Origin: Helicobacter_D ganmani
GTDB taxonomy: Bacteria > Campylobacterota > Campylobacteria > Campylobacterales > Helicobacteraceae
Assembly: GCF_965138225.1 (NCBI RefSeq)
Contig: NZ_CBCSAX010000018.1
Strand: one strand, 5' to 3'
Length of the DNA: 31,557 bases
Positions within the stretch are counted from its first letter, which is position 1. Each line of letters begins with the position of its first letter. The notes under the pieces were generated by a model. That model ran no database searches. It had not been told where the DNA came from and worked only from the letters and a program-made list of their open reading frames with translations. Made by a program: the position numbers and the translations under genes. Shown in pieces: positions 1 through 8,403 of the stretch.

Positions 1-171
1 AGGACTGAACAAAAAGAAATGTTAGAAAATGTGCTAGGAGTTTTGGAATCTGAAACTGCTATTCAAAGAGGCTTATATATGGGAGAGACAGAAAGCCCAG
101 CGCATTTTGAAAAGCGCAAAAGCGCAGCCATTGACATTTTAAGCGAGATTCTGCAAGGAATTAAGGCGTAA
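1..171 (+). CDS. 3' end of an unidentified gene
   Basis: Frame 1 is open from the window edge to a TAA at 169-171, giving the last 56 residues of a protein whose start lies outside the window. The segment is charged and looks alpha-helical (it begins RTEQKEMLENVLG and ends EILQGIKA), with no membrane segment or metal motif. I do not recognise the family. A palindromic element follows about 35 bases after the stop, before the convergent hisF gene. That the frame is coding is inferred from its openness and composition. Confidence 0.6.
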   Translation, partial: RTEQKEMLENVLGVLESETAIQRGLYMGETESPAHFEKRKSAAIDILSEILQGIKA

Positions 172-207
172 GATTCTATTGTTTCTTTTCTTTATGCAAG
201 ATTATAG

Positions 208-236
208 ATTGCTTCAGCCCTAAAGGGCTTCGCAAT
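208..236. repeat. short nested palindrome between convergent genes
   Basis: ATTGC (208-212) pairs with GCAAT (232-236), and inside them AGCCCT (216-221) pairs with AGGGCT (224-229) across a two-base loop. TTC and TC bulges separate the two stems. The element ends in AATGACG. It lies between the convergent partial gene and hisF, so it may act as a terminator on either strand, although no T-run follows. A similarly built element ending in AATGACA lies at 15892-15919, which suggests a dispersed palindromic repeat family. Confidence 0.5.
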
Positions 237-275
237 GACGCAATGTCAAGTCTTGCAAGGACACGCAAAGGCGCG

Positions 276-1046
276 TTAAATCCTCACTGCAATTCCGTGC
301 GCCTTTAGATACTGCTTCAAATCCATAATGTGGATTTCTTGATAATGAAAAATAGACGCGGCAAGTGCGGCATCTGCGCCATTTAAAAAGGCTTGCAAAA
401 TGTGCTCTTTACTTCCTGCTCCACCGCTTGCGATAAGCGGAATCCCAACCGCGCTAGATATGGCGCGTAACTGCTCTAAATCATAACCTGCCTTTGTGCC
501 ATCGCAATCCATACTTGTAAGCAGAATCTCACCTGCTCCGCGCTCACAGGATTCCTTTGCCCATTGTTCCAAATCCACCCCCGTGTTGTTGCGTCCCCCG
601 TGCGTATAGACTTCCCAACCTTTCCCATTTGTGCGCCTTTTGGCGTCAATGGCTACGACAATACATTGAGAACCAAACCGCTTTGCACCTTGCGTAATCA
701 AATCAGGATTCTTAAGTGCCGAGGAGTTAAGGCTGACCTTATCGCAGCCCGCATTCAGCAAATCATAAATATGTTCCAAACTTGAAATCCCTCCCCCAAC
801 CGTTAGTGGGATAAACACTTCTTTAGCGACATTGCGCACCATTTCAAGGGTTGTATTCCTTGCCTCAAGGGTGGCGGTAATATCCAAAAAGGTAATCTCA
901 TCTGCACCCTCGTCGTTGTAGCGTCTGGCAACCTCTATCGGATTCCCTGCGTCTTGAAGCCCTACGAAATTTACACCCTTAACCACGCGTCCATTTTTAA
1001 TATCCAAACACGGAATGATTCTCTTTGCCAATGTGTCTTTGCTCAT
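276..1046 (-). CDS. hisF: Imidazole glycerol phosphate synthase subunit HisF
   Basis: This is the cyclase subunit of IGP synthase in histidine biosynthesis. It takes ammonia from HisH and converts PRFAR to imidazole glycerol phosphate and AICAR in the cytoplasm. The 256-residue length is typical. The two general acid/base aspartates of the (beta/alpha)8 barrel are visible: D15 in IIPCLDIKNG and D134 in VVAIDAKR. Phosphate-binding loops VGGGIS (about 83-88) and ASGGAG (206-211) are present. The ATG follows AAAAGGAAACAAA. It is transcribed away from trpS, and hisH and other his genes are not in this window. Identification is secure from motifs and length. Confidence 0.97.
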   Translation of the reverse strand: MSKDTLAKRIIPCLDIKNGRVVKGVNFVGLQDAGNPIEVARRYNDEGADEITFLDITATLEARNTTLEMVRNVAKEVFIPLTVGGGISSLEHIYDLLNAGCDKVSLNSSALKNPDLITQGAKRFGSQCIVVAIDAKRRTNGKGWEVYTHGGRNNTGVDLEQWAKESCERGAGEILLTSMDCDGTKAGYDLEQLRAISSAVGIPLIASGGAGSKEHILQAFLNGADAALAASIFHYQEIHIMDLKQYLKAHGIAVRI

Positions 1047-1068
1047 TTTGTTTCCTTTTATTTGTAAA

Positions 1069-1074
1069 ATCTTA
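1069..1074 (-). promoter_or_regulatory. probable hisF -10 box
   Basis: On the minus strand, TAAGAT preceded by TGC (extended -10 form) lies 22 bases upstream of the hisF ATG, next to the divergent trpS promoter. No convincing -35 is seen, as is usual for the Helicobacter housekeeping sigma factor. Confidence 0.45.
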
Positions 1075-1104
1075 GCAAATTTTCTTTTAAGTCTAAGTTT
1101 TGGC

Positions 1105-1110
1105 TATAAT
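1105..1110 (+). promoter_or_regulatory. trpS -10 box
   Basis: A perfect TATAAT (inside TTTTGGCTATAATTGCGG) lies 32 bases upstream of the chosen trpS ATG at 1143. It would give a leader of about 25 bases. This placement also argues against the longer upstream-start reading of trpS at 1110, which would begin inside the promoter. Confidence 0.65.
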
Positions 1111-1142
1111 TGCGGCTTGATTTAAACTTATTAAGGATTATT

Positions 1143-2132
1143 ATGCAAAAGTCGCGCGTGTTTTCTGGGATTCAACCCACAGGCAATATCCATTTAGGAA
1201 ATTATTTGGGCGCAGTGAAAAATTGGGTAGAAAATCAAGAAAAGTATGAAAATATTTTTTGTGTGGTAAATTCTCACGCAATTACGATTCCGCAAAATCC
1301 GAGTATTCTGCGCGAAAAAACCTATGATTTATGTGCAATGCTCCTTGCTTGTGGGATTAACCCTAAAAAGTCCATTTTGTTTATTCAGTCCAAAATCCAA
1401 GAACACACCTCTTTAGCGTGGCTATTAACTTGCATTACGCCAATGGGCGATTTAAGTAGAATGACGCAGTTCAAAGATAAGAGTGCGAAGAATCCTAAGC
1501 AGATTCTAGCTGGGCTTTTTAATTATCCTAATTTAATGAGTGCGGATATTTTGCTCTATCAAAGCAATCTCGTGCCTGTCGGAGAAGACCAAAAGCAGCA
1601 TATTGAGTTAGCGCGTGATACCGCAATACGCTTTAATCGGGATTTTGGAGAAACTTTTGTTGTGCCTGAACCTTTGATTTTGAAAGAGGGCGCGCGCATT
1701 ATGGGGTTAGACGACCCGACAAAGAAAATGAGTAAAAGCTCTAGTGATAAGCCAAACCATTCTATTGCTTTAATTGATACACCCGAAACGATAATAAAAA
1801 AATTCAAAAAGGCAACAACGGATAGTGAGGGGATTATCGCGTTTGATAAGAATCGCGCGGGTGTTTATAATCTACTCAATATTTATCAGTGCTTTACTAA
1901 ACAAAAAGCAGAGGAGATTGAAGCAGAGTTTGCGGGGCAAGGTTATGGAAAGTTAAAGGAAAGGGTAGCAGAAGTCGTAATTGAGGGATTGCGCCCGATT
2001 CGGCAAGCCTATGAAAAACTAAGCAGCGAAAAGGATTATTTGCATAGAATCTTGCAAGAAGGAGAATCGCGCGCACGTGAGATTGCTGCTACAACCTATA
2101 AAGAAGCTAAAGAAAAAATAGGGCTAATTTAG
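1143..2132 (+). CDS. trpS: Tryptophanyl-tRNA synthetase
   Basis: A class Ic aminoacyl-tRNA synthetase that charges tRNA-Trp. The HIGH-type signature is GNIHLGN (residues 14-20) and the KMSKS loop is KKMSKSSSD (194-202). The 329-residue length is normal for the bacterial enzyme. The ATG at 1143 is chosen because it follows AAGGATTATT and starts MQKSRVFSG, where homologues start. An in-frame upstream start at 1110 would fall in the -10 box. The TAG at 2130-2132 overlaps the mqnD stop of the opposite strand, so the two genes converge tail to tail with no room for a separate terminator. Confidence 0.97.
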   Translation: MQKSRVFSGIQPTGNIHLGNYLGAVKNWVENQEKYENIFCVVNSHAITIPQNPSILREKTYDLCAMLLACGINPKKSILFIQSKIQEHTSLAWLLTCITPMGDLSRMTQFKDKSAKNPKQILAGLFNYPNLMSADILLYQSNLVPVGEDQKQHIELARDTAIRFNRDFGETFVVPEPLILKEGARIMGLDDPTKKMSKSSSDKPNHSIALIDTPETIIKKFKKATTDSEGIIAFDKNRAGVYNLLNIYQCFTKQKAEEIEAEFAGQGYGKLKERVAEVVIEGLRPIRQAYEKLSSEKDYLHRILQEGESRAREIAATTYKEAKEKIGLI

Positions 2133-2992
2133 CTGTTGCGGAAATCTTTATATTCGGTTGGAATCAAGCAGTCTCGCACTTCTAGGATTTGTGAGTAGAT
2201 TTTATAATCAAAACCGATTCTAAAAAGCGCGTTGATTGCTTCTAGCTGCTTTTTGCTTAGACTTATGGAATCCTTGTTGGCATAAAGGTTGAGGTAGGTT
2301 TCTAGATGTTTGGAATCTACGCGAATGAGATTCCGCTCTTGGAGCATTTTGGATAAAAGCGGCTTGTTTTCTAGTGCGACTTCAACCGCTTTTGTCAGCA
2401 TTTCCTCGCAGAGTATAGCAATACTTAGTGGCAAGGAGCGGCGGATACACATTCCCCCAAGTGGTAAAGGCAAGTCTTGCTTGTTTAATTCGCGCCATAT
2501 ATCCCAAATCTCTCGCTCTGTTTCTAGCTTTTCATCAAAAGTTAAAATGGATTCGTGGATTAATACGCCCGCATCTACTTCACCGCTTAACACCGCATTT
2601 TCAATTTCAAGGAAATTTTTATAAACGATTCTTGCTTGCGGATAAGCAATTTTGAATAGCATAGCATTCGTTGTGTGCGCACCACTTAAAGCAACTTTGA
2701 AGTTTTTTTTCAGATTCTTACTCTTTAGCTTAATCAGTTTGGGTCCATAACCTTCTCCAAAGCTAACTCCCGTTCTTAGCAAGCATTGCTCCTGCGCCAC
2801 AAGAGGATAAACTCCAAAGGAAATCGCAGAAATATCTAGCTCGCCCTTTAAGGCTTTAATATTCAGTGTTTCAATGTCTAGCGCGCAGGATTGGAAATAA
2901 ATTTCAGGATTGCTAACCCAACCAAAGGCAATCGCATAATACATAAACAAATCGTCTGCGTCGGGAGAATGTCCTAAGCTCAAAGTTCTCAT
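2129..2992 (-). CDS. mqnD: 1,4-dihydroxy-6-naphthoate synthase MqnD (futalosine menaquinone pathway)
   Basis: MqnD converts cyclic dehypoxanthinyl futalosine to 1,4-dihydroxy-6-naphthoate in the futalosine route to menaquinone, the respiratory quinone of Campylobacterota. The 287-residue protein has a periplasmic-binding-protein-like fold. It starts RTLSLGHSPDADDLFMYYA, the counterpart of SPCPNDTF in other MqnD proteins. It also has AHTTNA (105-110), the catalytic-histidine motif VLIHES (H146) and LPLPLGG (174-180). These match the Thermus MqnD pattern from memory better than MqnA, the related family that is the main alternative. Its ATG overlaps the end of waaF by 4 bases, and it is the last gene of the recA-led run. 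Confidence 0.88.
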   Translation of the reverse strand: MRTLSLGHSPDADDLFMYYAIAFGWVSNPEIYFQSCALDIETLNIKALKGELDISAISFGVYPLVAQEQCLLRTGVSFGEGYGPKLIKLKSKNLKKNFKVALSGAHTTNAMLFKIAYPQARIVYKNFLEIENAVLSGEVDAGVLIHESILTFDEKLETEREIWDIWRELNKQDLPLPLGGMCIRRSLPLSIAILCEEMLTKAVEVALENKPLLSKMLQERNLIRVDSKHLETYLNLYANKDSISLSKKQLEAINALFRIGFDYKIYSQILEVRDCLIPTEYKDFRNS

Positions 2993-4113
2993 TGTTGCTC
3001 ACTTGCTAATTTTTGGGTGGATTGTATTTTAATTTCGCTTATAAGGGATTGAATCTTGTTGATGACAAGATTTGGTGTGAGATTCCGCATACAAGTGTGG
3101 TAATCTGTGGAATTTTTGGGAATAGGGCAAGTGCGTTGCATACAAGGCATACAAGGAAGTTTTTGGTGGAATGTTTCAAGGGAGAGAATATGCGAATTTT
3201 TGGCATTAAAGGGGCAGGTTTCCTTGATGTTTGTAGGTCCAAAAAGGGCGAGAGTTGGAATCTCCAATGCGCTTGCAATGTGCATAGGACCGCTGTCGTT
3301 GGTAAGCAAAAAGTTAAGTTTAAGAAAGTATGCCATGAGACTTTCAATTGTAGTTTTTCCGCTTAAATTGAGAATGTTTTGGAACGCAGATTCTGTGAAA
3401 TGTGGAATCGCACGCAAATAATCTAGTATTTTGTCGTTAATCGCATTTTCGCTTTGCACACCAAAAAGAATGATTTTATAATCTTGGCTTAACAAAAACC
3501 AAATGACTTGCGCAAAATAGGATTCCTCCCATCTTTTTGCTACTCCAAAGGCTGCTCCCGCATTAATCCCTGCAATTTTGGAATCTTTAAAATGTTGCGG
3601 TAAAGTAATTTGTAGATTTGGCTTTTTAAGGTAGAGTTTGGGTGGAATCTCCAAAGATTCAAAGTTTTGATTTTGAGTTTGGAATCTTTGGGAGTGCAAA
3701 GCGGATTCTACAAGTCTTGCAAAACGTGAAGCTTCGTGAATGTCTGTGGGTTTTTTGGGGTGGAATGTGAGCAGAAAACTTCGCATTTCTTTTGCAAATC
3801 CCGCACGAAATTTTGCACCATTGAAGTAAAGCAAAAGGGCAGAGAGGAAGTTGTTTTGAAAGGTGAATCCCAAATCGCAAGGCGGAATGGATTTTGCAAG
3901 TCGGTAGAGGCTCGGGATTCTAAACTTTGCCTTTTTGCTTTTGTCTTCTAATATGCTTACGCGGGGATAATGCGCGAAAAGTGCAATGCTTGTAGCACTT
4001 CCGACTAAATAAAAATGCGCTTGAGGAAAGCGCAAAAATAGAATCTCTAGTGCAAAAGTTGCCATTACAGCGTCTCCTAGCCAATTTGGGATTCTAACTA
4101 AAATCTTATTCAT
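2989..4113 (-). CDS. waaF: ADP-heptose:LPS heptosyltransferase (WaaF type)
   Basis: A glycosyltransferase family 9 enzyme that transfers L-glycero-D-manno-heptose from ADP-heptose to the inner core of lipooligosaccharide at the cytoplasmic face of the membrane. The N-terminus ILVRIPNWLGDAVMATFAL is the WaaF-type opening. The GT9 nucleotide-sugar region LTNDSGPMHIASAL is followed by LALFGPTNIKETCPF. A cysteine-rich stretch near the C-terminus (LPCMPCMQRTCPIP) is common in Campylobacterota homologues. Length 374 residues. The start overlaps the aroK stop by 4 bases and the end overlaps mqnD by 4 bases, so translation is probably coupled. WaaF rather than WaaC is favoured by the PNWLGD motif. 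Confidence 0.92.
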   Translation of the reverse strand: MNKILVRIPNWLGDAVMATFALEILFLRFPQAHFYLVGSATSIALFAHYPRVSILEDKSKKAKFRIPSLYRLAKSIPPCDLGFTFQNNFLSALLLYFNGAKFRAGFAKEMRSFLLTFHPKKPTDIHEASRFARLVESALHSQRFQTQNQNFESLEIPPKLYLKKPNLQITLPQHFKDSKIAGINAGAAFGVAKRWEESYFAQVIWFLLSQDYKIILFGVQSENAINDKILDYLRAIPHFTESAFQNILNLSGKTTIESLMAYFLKLNFLLTNDSGPMHIASALEIPTLALFGPTNIKETCPFNAKNSHILSLETFHQKLPCMPCMQRTCPIPKNSTDYHTCMRNLTPNLVINKIQSLISEIKIQSTQKLASEQQ

Positions 4114-4601
4114 AGTTTCTCCAAAATTTCTTGTGTAATTGCCTGAATGCTCTGGTCTGCATTAATCACATAGTGTGCGCAAGATTGGTAATGCTTTAGG
4201 CGCGTATTATAAAGTTCTAAAGCGGAATCGTCATTTTGAAACAAAGGGCGTTGATTTCTCTCTTCTGCATTGAAGCGGCTTAAAATTTTTTCAAATTCTA
4301 AATGCAAGAAAAAAACCTTTCCCATTGATTGAACATCGCAAAACAAAGGCATTCCTCCACCTGTGGAGATAATTGCGTTTTGGACATTGTGTGCAATGAA
4401 TTGGCAAAATTTACATTCTAAATCTCTAAAATATTTTTCGCCATAGAGCGAAAAGATTTCTTTTATACTTAAGCCCTCATTGCTTTCAATAATGGAATCG
4501 CTATCCAAAACCAATGCGTGATTGATTTGGTGCAGGGCTTTGGCAATCGTGCTTTTGCCACTACCCATAAAGCCGATAAGGACGCAATTAGTAGAGTTCA
4601 A
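4110..4601 (-). CDS. aroK: Shikimate kinase
   Basis: ATP-dependent phosphorylation of shikimate, step five of the chorismate pathway. The Walker A motif is GFMGSGKST, the shikimate-binding aspartate lies in LDSDSII, and STGGGMPLF and the lid arginines (EERNQRPLF) follow. A TTG at 4601 is proposed as the start. It gives 163 residues, close to the H. pylori enzyme, and overlaps the upstream AMIN gene by only 14 bases. The in-frame ATGs at 4655 and 4652 would add 17-18 residues with no family counterpart and overlap that gene by more than 60 bases. This choice is inference; the enzyme identity is secure. Chorismate also feeds menaquinone synthesis, and mqnD is in the same run. Confidence 0.9.
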   Translation of the reverse strand: MNSTNCVLIGFMGSGKSTIAKALHQINHALVLDSDSIIESNEGLSIKEIFSLYGEKYFRDLECKFCQFIAHNVQNAIISTGGGMPLFCDVQSMGKVFFLHLEFEKILSRFNAEERNQRPLFQNDDSALELYNTRLKHYQSCAHYVINADQSIQAITQEILEKL

Positions 4602-5391
4602 TCTCGTAATTTCCAGATGAATTTTGGGTGATTTTGTATTTATACTGCCCATCAAGATTGAATGTAATGCGATAAAAATCCAAATGTGTGCTTAAAGAAA
4701 TCTTTGGAATAGAGGGAATTTGTGAATCAAAAGTCTCTTGAAGCGAGGTTTTATTGGGTGCTTTGAAATCCAATACCAAACGTGTAGGCGAAGCAAGGGT
4801 GAAATCACGAAGCATACGAAGAGAAGTCTTGAATTGAATCTTTTGTTTTGTGATGTTAAAATCAAATAGATTACCCAAAGTAAAGTCTTGTTTCTCTAAA
4901 GTTTTGGGAGATTGTGGCTGCACTTCTTGGCTTAAAATCAAAGGAAAATGCCAATCAATATCTCCCTCAAGATTCTGCTCAATACTTGTAATAGAGCCAT
5001 TAAGATTCTGGTATTCTAAAGTAATTTTTTTGATTTTTCTAGCAGTAGAGGGTAAAATCAACTCTGTTTTAGTGAATAAATCAAGCTGTGGAGCGTTGGT
5101 AATTTGCCCACTCTCTTTTGGGGTAATCACAGGTGTAAAGGGGTCGCGTCCTCTTGTGGTTGCATTGGTTTCATTGTTGTTTTCTGTTAGAGAGGGAGCA
5201 TTAGGCTCTGATATTTCTGTTTGCGCATTGTTTTTGGGTTGTGTTTGGGCGTCGCTAGGGGGTGTTGGATTTTTTTGCATATCAATGTTGAGAGTTGGAA
5301 TCTCTGGCAAAGATTCTGCTTTCTCTTGCGCGAGTAATCCATTTGTAGAGATTATCATCACTACGCTACAAATTAATTTTAGATGTTTCAT
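4588..5391 (-). CDS. Exported AMIN-domain-type protein, function unknown
   Basis: A 267-residue protein with a Sec signal peptide (MKHLKLICSVVMIISTNGLLAQ). Residues about 25-90 are rich in Pro, Asn, Gln and Thr and are probably disordered. A beta-rich C-terminal half ends FYRITFNLDGQYKYKI, resembling the AMIN domain that binds cell-wall or secretion components in the periplasm. As I recall it, H. pylori has a protein of this kind (HP0156) in the same place between an FtsB-like gene and aroK. The 4-base overlap with the FtsB-like gene suggests joint production, possibly for envelope or division work. The domain call comes from the sequence pattern only. Confidence 0.75.
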   Translation of the reverse strand: MKHLKLICSVVMIISTNGLLAQEKAESLPEIPTLNIDMQKNPTPPSDAQTQPKNNAQTEISEPNAPSLTENNNETNATTRGRDPFTPVITPKESGQITNAPQLDLFTKTELILPSTARKIKKITLEYQNLNGSITSIEQNLEGDIDWHFPLILSQEVQPQSPKTLEKQDFTLGNLFDFNITKQKIQFKTSLRMLRDFTLASPTRLVLDFKAPNKTSLQETFDSQIPSIPKISLSTHLDFYRITFNLDGQYKYKITQNSSGNYEIELY

Positions 5392-5633
5392 TGTGGTTCA
5401 AGTCCTTTCAATTCAAAAAGCTCTTTTTGTAGATTTGCATTCTCGTGCATTAGCCGTTTGACTTCCTTGCGTATTTGAGATTCTTTGTCTTTAATATCCA
5501 GAAGCACGCTTAAGGAGTTTGTGCCAAAGAGCAAATTACCAAAATAAACTCCCAATAAACAAATCAACAAAACAAGGCTTAAAAAGGGTAGGAGTTTGTA
5601 GAATCCACCCTTTTGAAATGCAGTAGATTCCAT
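5388..5633 (-). CDS. FtsB/DivIC-like septum formation protein
   Basis: An 81-residue bitopic membrane protein with a short cytoplasmic N-terminus, one membrane helix (about 14-36, LLPFLSLVLLICLLGVYFG), then a periplasmic coiled coil (about 45-76, DIKDKESQIRKEVKRLMHEN). This is the layout of FtsB/DivIC, which bridges FtsQ and FtsL in the divisome. Similarity is mainly architectural because the family diverges quickly. Its position directly after eno repeats the eno-ftsB linkage known in many proteobacteria. The start overlaps the eno stop (TAATG), and its own stop overlaps the AMIN gene start. Confidence 0.8.
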   Translation of the reverse strand: MESTAFQKGGFYKLLPFLSLVLLICLLGVYFGNLLFGTNSLSVLLDIKDKESQIRKEVKRLMHENANLQKELFELKGLEPQ

Positions 5634-6907
5634 TATTTGTTAAAAAGTTTTTTACCCAAATAAACAGGAAATGTCAATTCATTTTCAATTGCTAGTAAGC
5701 GATTATACTTCGCCATACGCTCACTTCTAGCGGTAGAGCCTGTTTTGATTTCACCGGTATTTAATGCCACAGCAAAATCTGCGATGAAGCTATCTTCACT
5801 TTCTCCGCTGCGGTGGCTCATAATGCAACGATAATGATTGCGTTGTGCTAGGCGAATTGTTTGCATTGTCTGACTGATTGTGCCGATTTGATTAGGCTTG
5901 ATAAGCACGGCATTTGCGATATTCTTTACGATTCCTTCTTCTAAGATTTTAGCATTTGTTACAAACAAATCATCTCCCACAAGTTGCACTTTGTCGCCGA
6001 GTTTTTTGGTGAGTTTGCTCCAACCCTCCCAATCGTCCTCGCTCAAGCCGTCTTCAATAGAGGCAATAGGATATTTTGCGATTAATTTTTCATAATATTC
6101 AATCATCTCCTCGTTGCTTAAGTTTTTGCCCTCGCCTTTGAGGCAATAAATACCCTCATCATTAACAAATTCACTGCTTGCCACATCTAATGCAATCGCG
6201 ATTTGTTCCCCCTCTTTATAACCCGCTTTTTTCACCGCTTCTAAGATGATTTGAATTGGCTCTTCGTTCGTTTTGAGGTTGGGGGCGAATCCTCCTTCAT
6301 CACCGATGCTCGTAATATGTTTGGAATCCTTGAGTAGTTTTTTGAGATGTTGATAAATTTCGGCACTTGCGCGCAATGCTTCACTGAAGCATTCAAAGCC
6401 CACAGGCATAATCATATATTCTTGAAAATCTACCGTATTATCCGCGTGGCTTCCTCCATTGATGATGTTCAGCATTGGCACAGGCAAAGTCAGTGCATTT
6501 GCTCCACCCAAATAGCGATAAAGCGGAAGATTTAGGCTTTTTGCTGCTGCACGCGCAACTGCCATAGAAACGCCAAGCGTTGCATTTGCCCCTAGATTGG
6601 AAAAGTTTTCTGTGCCATCAATTTCTATCAAAAGATTATCTATTGCGCTTTGGTCAAAAGGGCTTAAGCCCGTGATAGAATCGCAAAGGGTTGTATTGAC
6701 ATTTTCACAAGCCTTTAAGACGCCCTTGCCCAAAAACCGCTCGTCTTTATCGCGCAATTCCAAAGCTTCTCTCTTGCCTGTGCTTGCGCCACTTGGAACG
6801 ATTGCACTTGCGGCTATGCCATCACTTAAAAGAATGGTGGTTTTCACCGTTGGATTTCCCCGACTATCTAATACTTCTTGCGCACTCACTTCATCAATGT
6901 AAATCAT
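5633..6907 (-). CDS. eno: Enolase
   Basis: Interconverts 2-phosphoglycerate and phosphoenolpyruvate. The 424-residue protein has the substrate loop SGASTGKREALELRD (39-53), catalytic E204 in IGDEGGFAPN, magnesium ligands D241, E285 and D312, catalytic K337 in LIKPNQIGT and H365 in the signature SHRSGESEDSF. The ATG is preceded by AAAAAAGGAGATAGA, a strong ribosome site. It overlaps the upstream small gene by 4 bases (ATGA) and the FtsB-like gene by one. In organisms with an incomplete upper glycolysis the enzyme works mostly in gluconeogenesis; that is inference here. Confidence 0.98.
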   Translation of the reverse strand: MIYIDEVSAQEVLDSRGNPTVKTTILLSDGIAASAIVPSGASTGKREALELRDKDERFLGKGVLKACENVNTTLCDSITGLSPFDQSAIDNLLIEIDGTENFSNLGANATLGVSMAVARAAAKSLNLPLYRYLGGANALTLPVPMLNIINGGSHADNTVDFQEYMIMPVGFECFSEALRASAEIYQHLKKLLKDSKHITSIGDEGGFAPNLKTNEEPIQIILEAVKKAGYKEGEQIAIALDVASSEFVNDEGIYCLKGEGKNLSNEEMIEYYEKLIAKYPIASIEDGLSEDDWEGWSKLTKKLGDKVQLVGDDLFVTNAKILEEGIVKNIANAVLIKPNQIGTISQTMQTIRLAQRNHYRCIMSHRSGESEDSFIADFAVALNTGEIKTGSTARSERMAKYNRLLAIENELTFPVYLGKKLFNK

Positions 6908-7122
6908 TCTATCTCCTTTTTTGGTTGGTCATTTGTTTTTTGGGAAGTTTTGGATTCTTGATTTTCTTGCAAAGATGCCTTATCCTCTTCACTTAGGGTA
7001 AAGCCTCCTGCACCCGCAATAGCGCAGCAAGATTTATTTTGTGATTCTTGCGCTAGGGCAACATTTCCATATGTGCTTAAAAGAATCGCAATACAACTTA
7101 TTTTTAAAATTAATTGTCTCAT
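6904..7122 (-). CDS. Small exported protein of unknown function
   Basis: A 72-residue protein with a signal peptide (MRQLILKISCIAILLSTYGNVALAQ). The mature part of about 47 residues starts with a vicinal cysteine pair and a glycine-rich stretch (SCCAIAGAGGF) and ends in a highly charged Lys/Glu/Gln tail. No lipobox precedes the cysteines, so a periplasmic rather than lipidated product is likely. It sits 9 bases after recA with AAGGAAAGAAA before the ATG, and its stop overlaps the eno start, so it belongs to the run. I recognise no family. Confidence 0.75.
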   Translation of the reverse strand: MRQLILKISCIAILLSTYGNVALAQESQNKSCCAIAGAGGFTLSEEDKASLQENQESKTSQKTNDQPKKEIE

Positions 7123-7131
7123 TTTCTTTCC

Positions 7132-8166
7132 TTAATCCATTTCGTTAGTATCATCACTAGACAAGTCATCAGAAATAGAAATAGAAGCTTTGATTTTTTC
7201 TCCAATTTCTTTTGCAATCTCTGGATTTTCTTTTAAAAAGGCTTTCGCATTTTCTTTGCCTTGTCCAAGTTTTTTGTCTTGATAGCTCAACCACGCACCG
7301 CTTTTATCTACAATATCTAGTTTCACGCCATAGTCAATGAGTTCGCCCTCTTTGCTGATGCCTTCGCCAAACATAATGTCAAACTCTGCTCCTCTAAAGG
7401 GCGGAGCGACTTTATTTTTGACAACTTTTGCCTTGACGCGATTCCCGATATTTTGTTCGCCTTGTTTCAAGGTCGCGATTCTGCGGACATCAATTCGCAC
7501 GCTTGCATAAAATTTAAGTGCATTGCCTCCTGTCGTAGTCTCTGGGCTTCCATAGCCCATTACACCAATTTTCATACGAATTTGATTGATAAAAATCACC
7601 GTGGTATTCATTTTGTGAATCACACCTGTTACTTTTCGTAGTGCTTGGCTCATTAAGCGCGCCTGCAAGCCTACGTGTTGGTCTCCCATATCGCCGTCAA
7701 TCTCACTTTTTGGCGTGAGAGCCGCCACAGAGTCAATCACGATTAAATCTACGCCACCACTTCTTGTGAGTGTTTCTAGGATTTCTAAGGCTTGTTCGCC
7801 AAAGTCTGGTTGAGAAACGAGCAGATTTTCTACATCTACGCCTAGTCTCTTGGCGTAAGTAACATCTAGTGCGTGTTCTGCGTCAATAAACGCACAGATT
7901 CCACCCGCCTTTTGACATTCTGCAACGATTTGTAACGCCAAAGTCGTTTTTCCTGAACTCTCTGGTCCATAGACTTCAACAATGCGTCCCTTTGGGACTC
8001 CTCCAATGCCAAGTGCAATATCAAGCCCTAAAGAACCTGTGCTAATGGCGTCAATCTTTTCTACCGGTTTATCTCCAAGCCTGATTAATGCGCCCTTTCC
8101 AAAGGCTTTATCAATTTGCTTAATGGCAAGTTCAATCGCTTTTTGTTTGTTTTCGTCTAAAGCCAT
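7132..8166 (-). CDS. recA: RecA recombinase
   Basis: An ATP-dependent DNA strand-exchange protein for homologous recombination and repair; it also supports natural transformation in Helicobacter. Length 344 residues. Walker A is GPESSGKTT (67-75), Walker B is the hydrophobic strand ending LIVIDSVAAL, and L2-loop residues lie around VIFINQIRMKIGVMGYGSPET. The C-terminus is acidic (SDDLSSDDTNEMD). First gene of the eight-gene run, with its own -10 box. No SOS box is evident upstream, in keeping with the lack of LexA in H. pylori. Confidence 0.98.
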   Translation of the reverse strand: MALDENKQKAIELAIKQIDKAFGKGALIRLGDKPVEKIDAISTGSLGLDIALGIGGVPKGRIVEVYGPESSGKTTLALQIVAECQKAGGICAFIDAEHALDVTYAKRLGVDVENLLVSQPDFGEQALEILETLTRSGGVDLIVIDSVAALTPKSEIDGDMGDQHVGLQARLMSQALRKVTGVIHKMNTTVIFINQIRMKIGVMGYGSPETTTGGNALKFYASVRIDVRRIATLKQGEQNIGNRVKAKVVKNKVAPPFRGAEFDIMFGEGISKEGELIDYGVKLDIVDKSGAWLSYQDKKLGQGKENAKAFLKENPEIAKEIGEKIKASISISDDLSSDDTNEMD

Positions 8167-8192
8167 TTTTTCTCCTAAAAAATTAAAATTCT

Positions 8193-8198
8193 ATTGTA
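8193..8198 (-). promoter_or_regulatory. probable recA operon -10 box
   Basis: TACAAT on the minus strand (in TTTGGCTACAATAGAA) lies 26 bases upstream of the recA ATG. An AGGAG ribosome site stands between. It is the only good promoter seen for the recA-to-mqnD run, since all internal junctions overlap or nearly touch. Confidence 0.55.
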
Positions 8199-8403
8199 GC
8201 CAAAAACACATAAAAATTTCAAAATAAAATATTTTCAGTGTGCAGCTTATACTATATGGTAAGGGACGCACCTTTGAAAACGAACTTCACCTCTATTTTT
8301 GAGTGCATTTGATTGTGATAAAATTGCCTTTATTCCTTAATTGCGAGCTATTGCACATTTTTGCTCACAAAGGCTATAAAAGTATTTAGAATAGAGTAGG
8401 CAA

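Noticed and set aside
4850..5461. Plus-strand frame of 203 codons opposite the AMIN gene
   Set aside because: It is antisense to the AMIN and FtsB-like genes, has no ribosome site, and its cysteine/serine-rich composition is that of a shadow frame.
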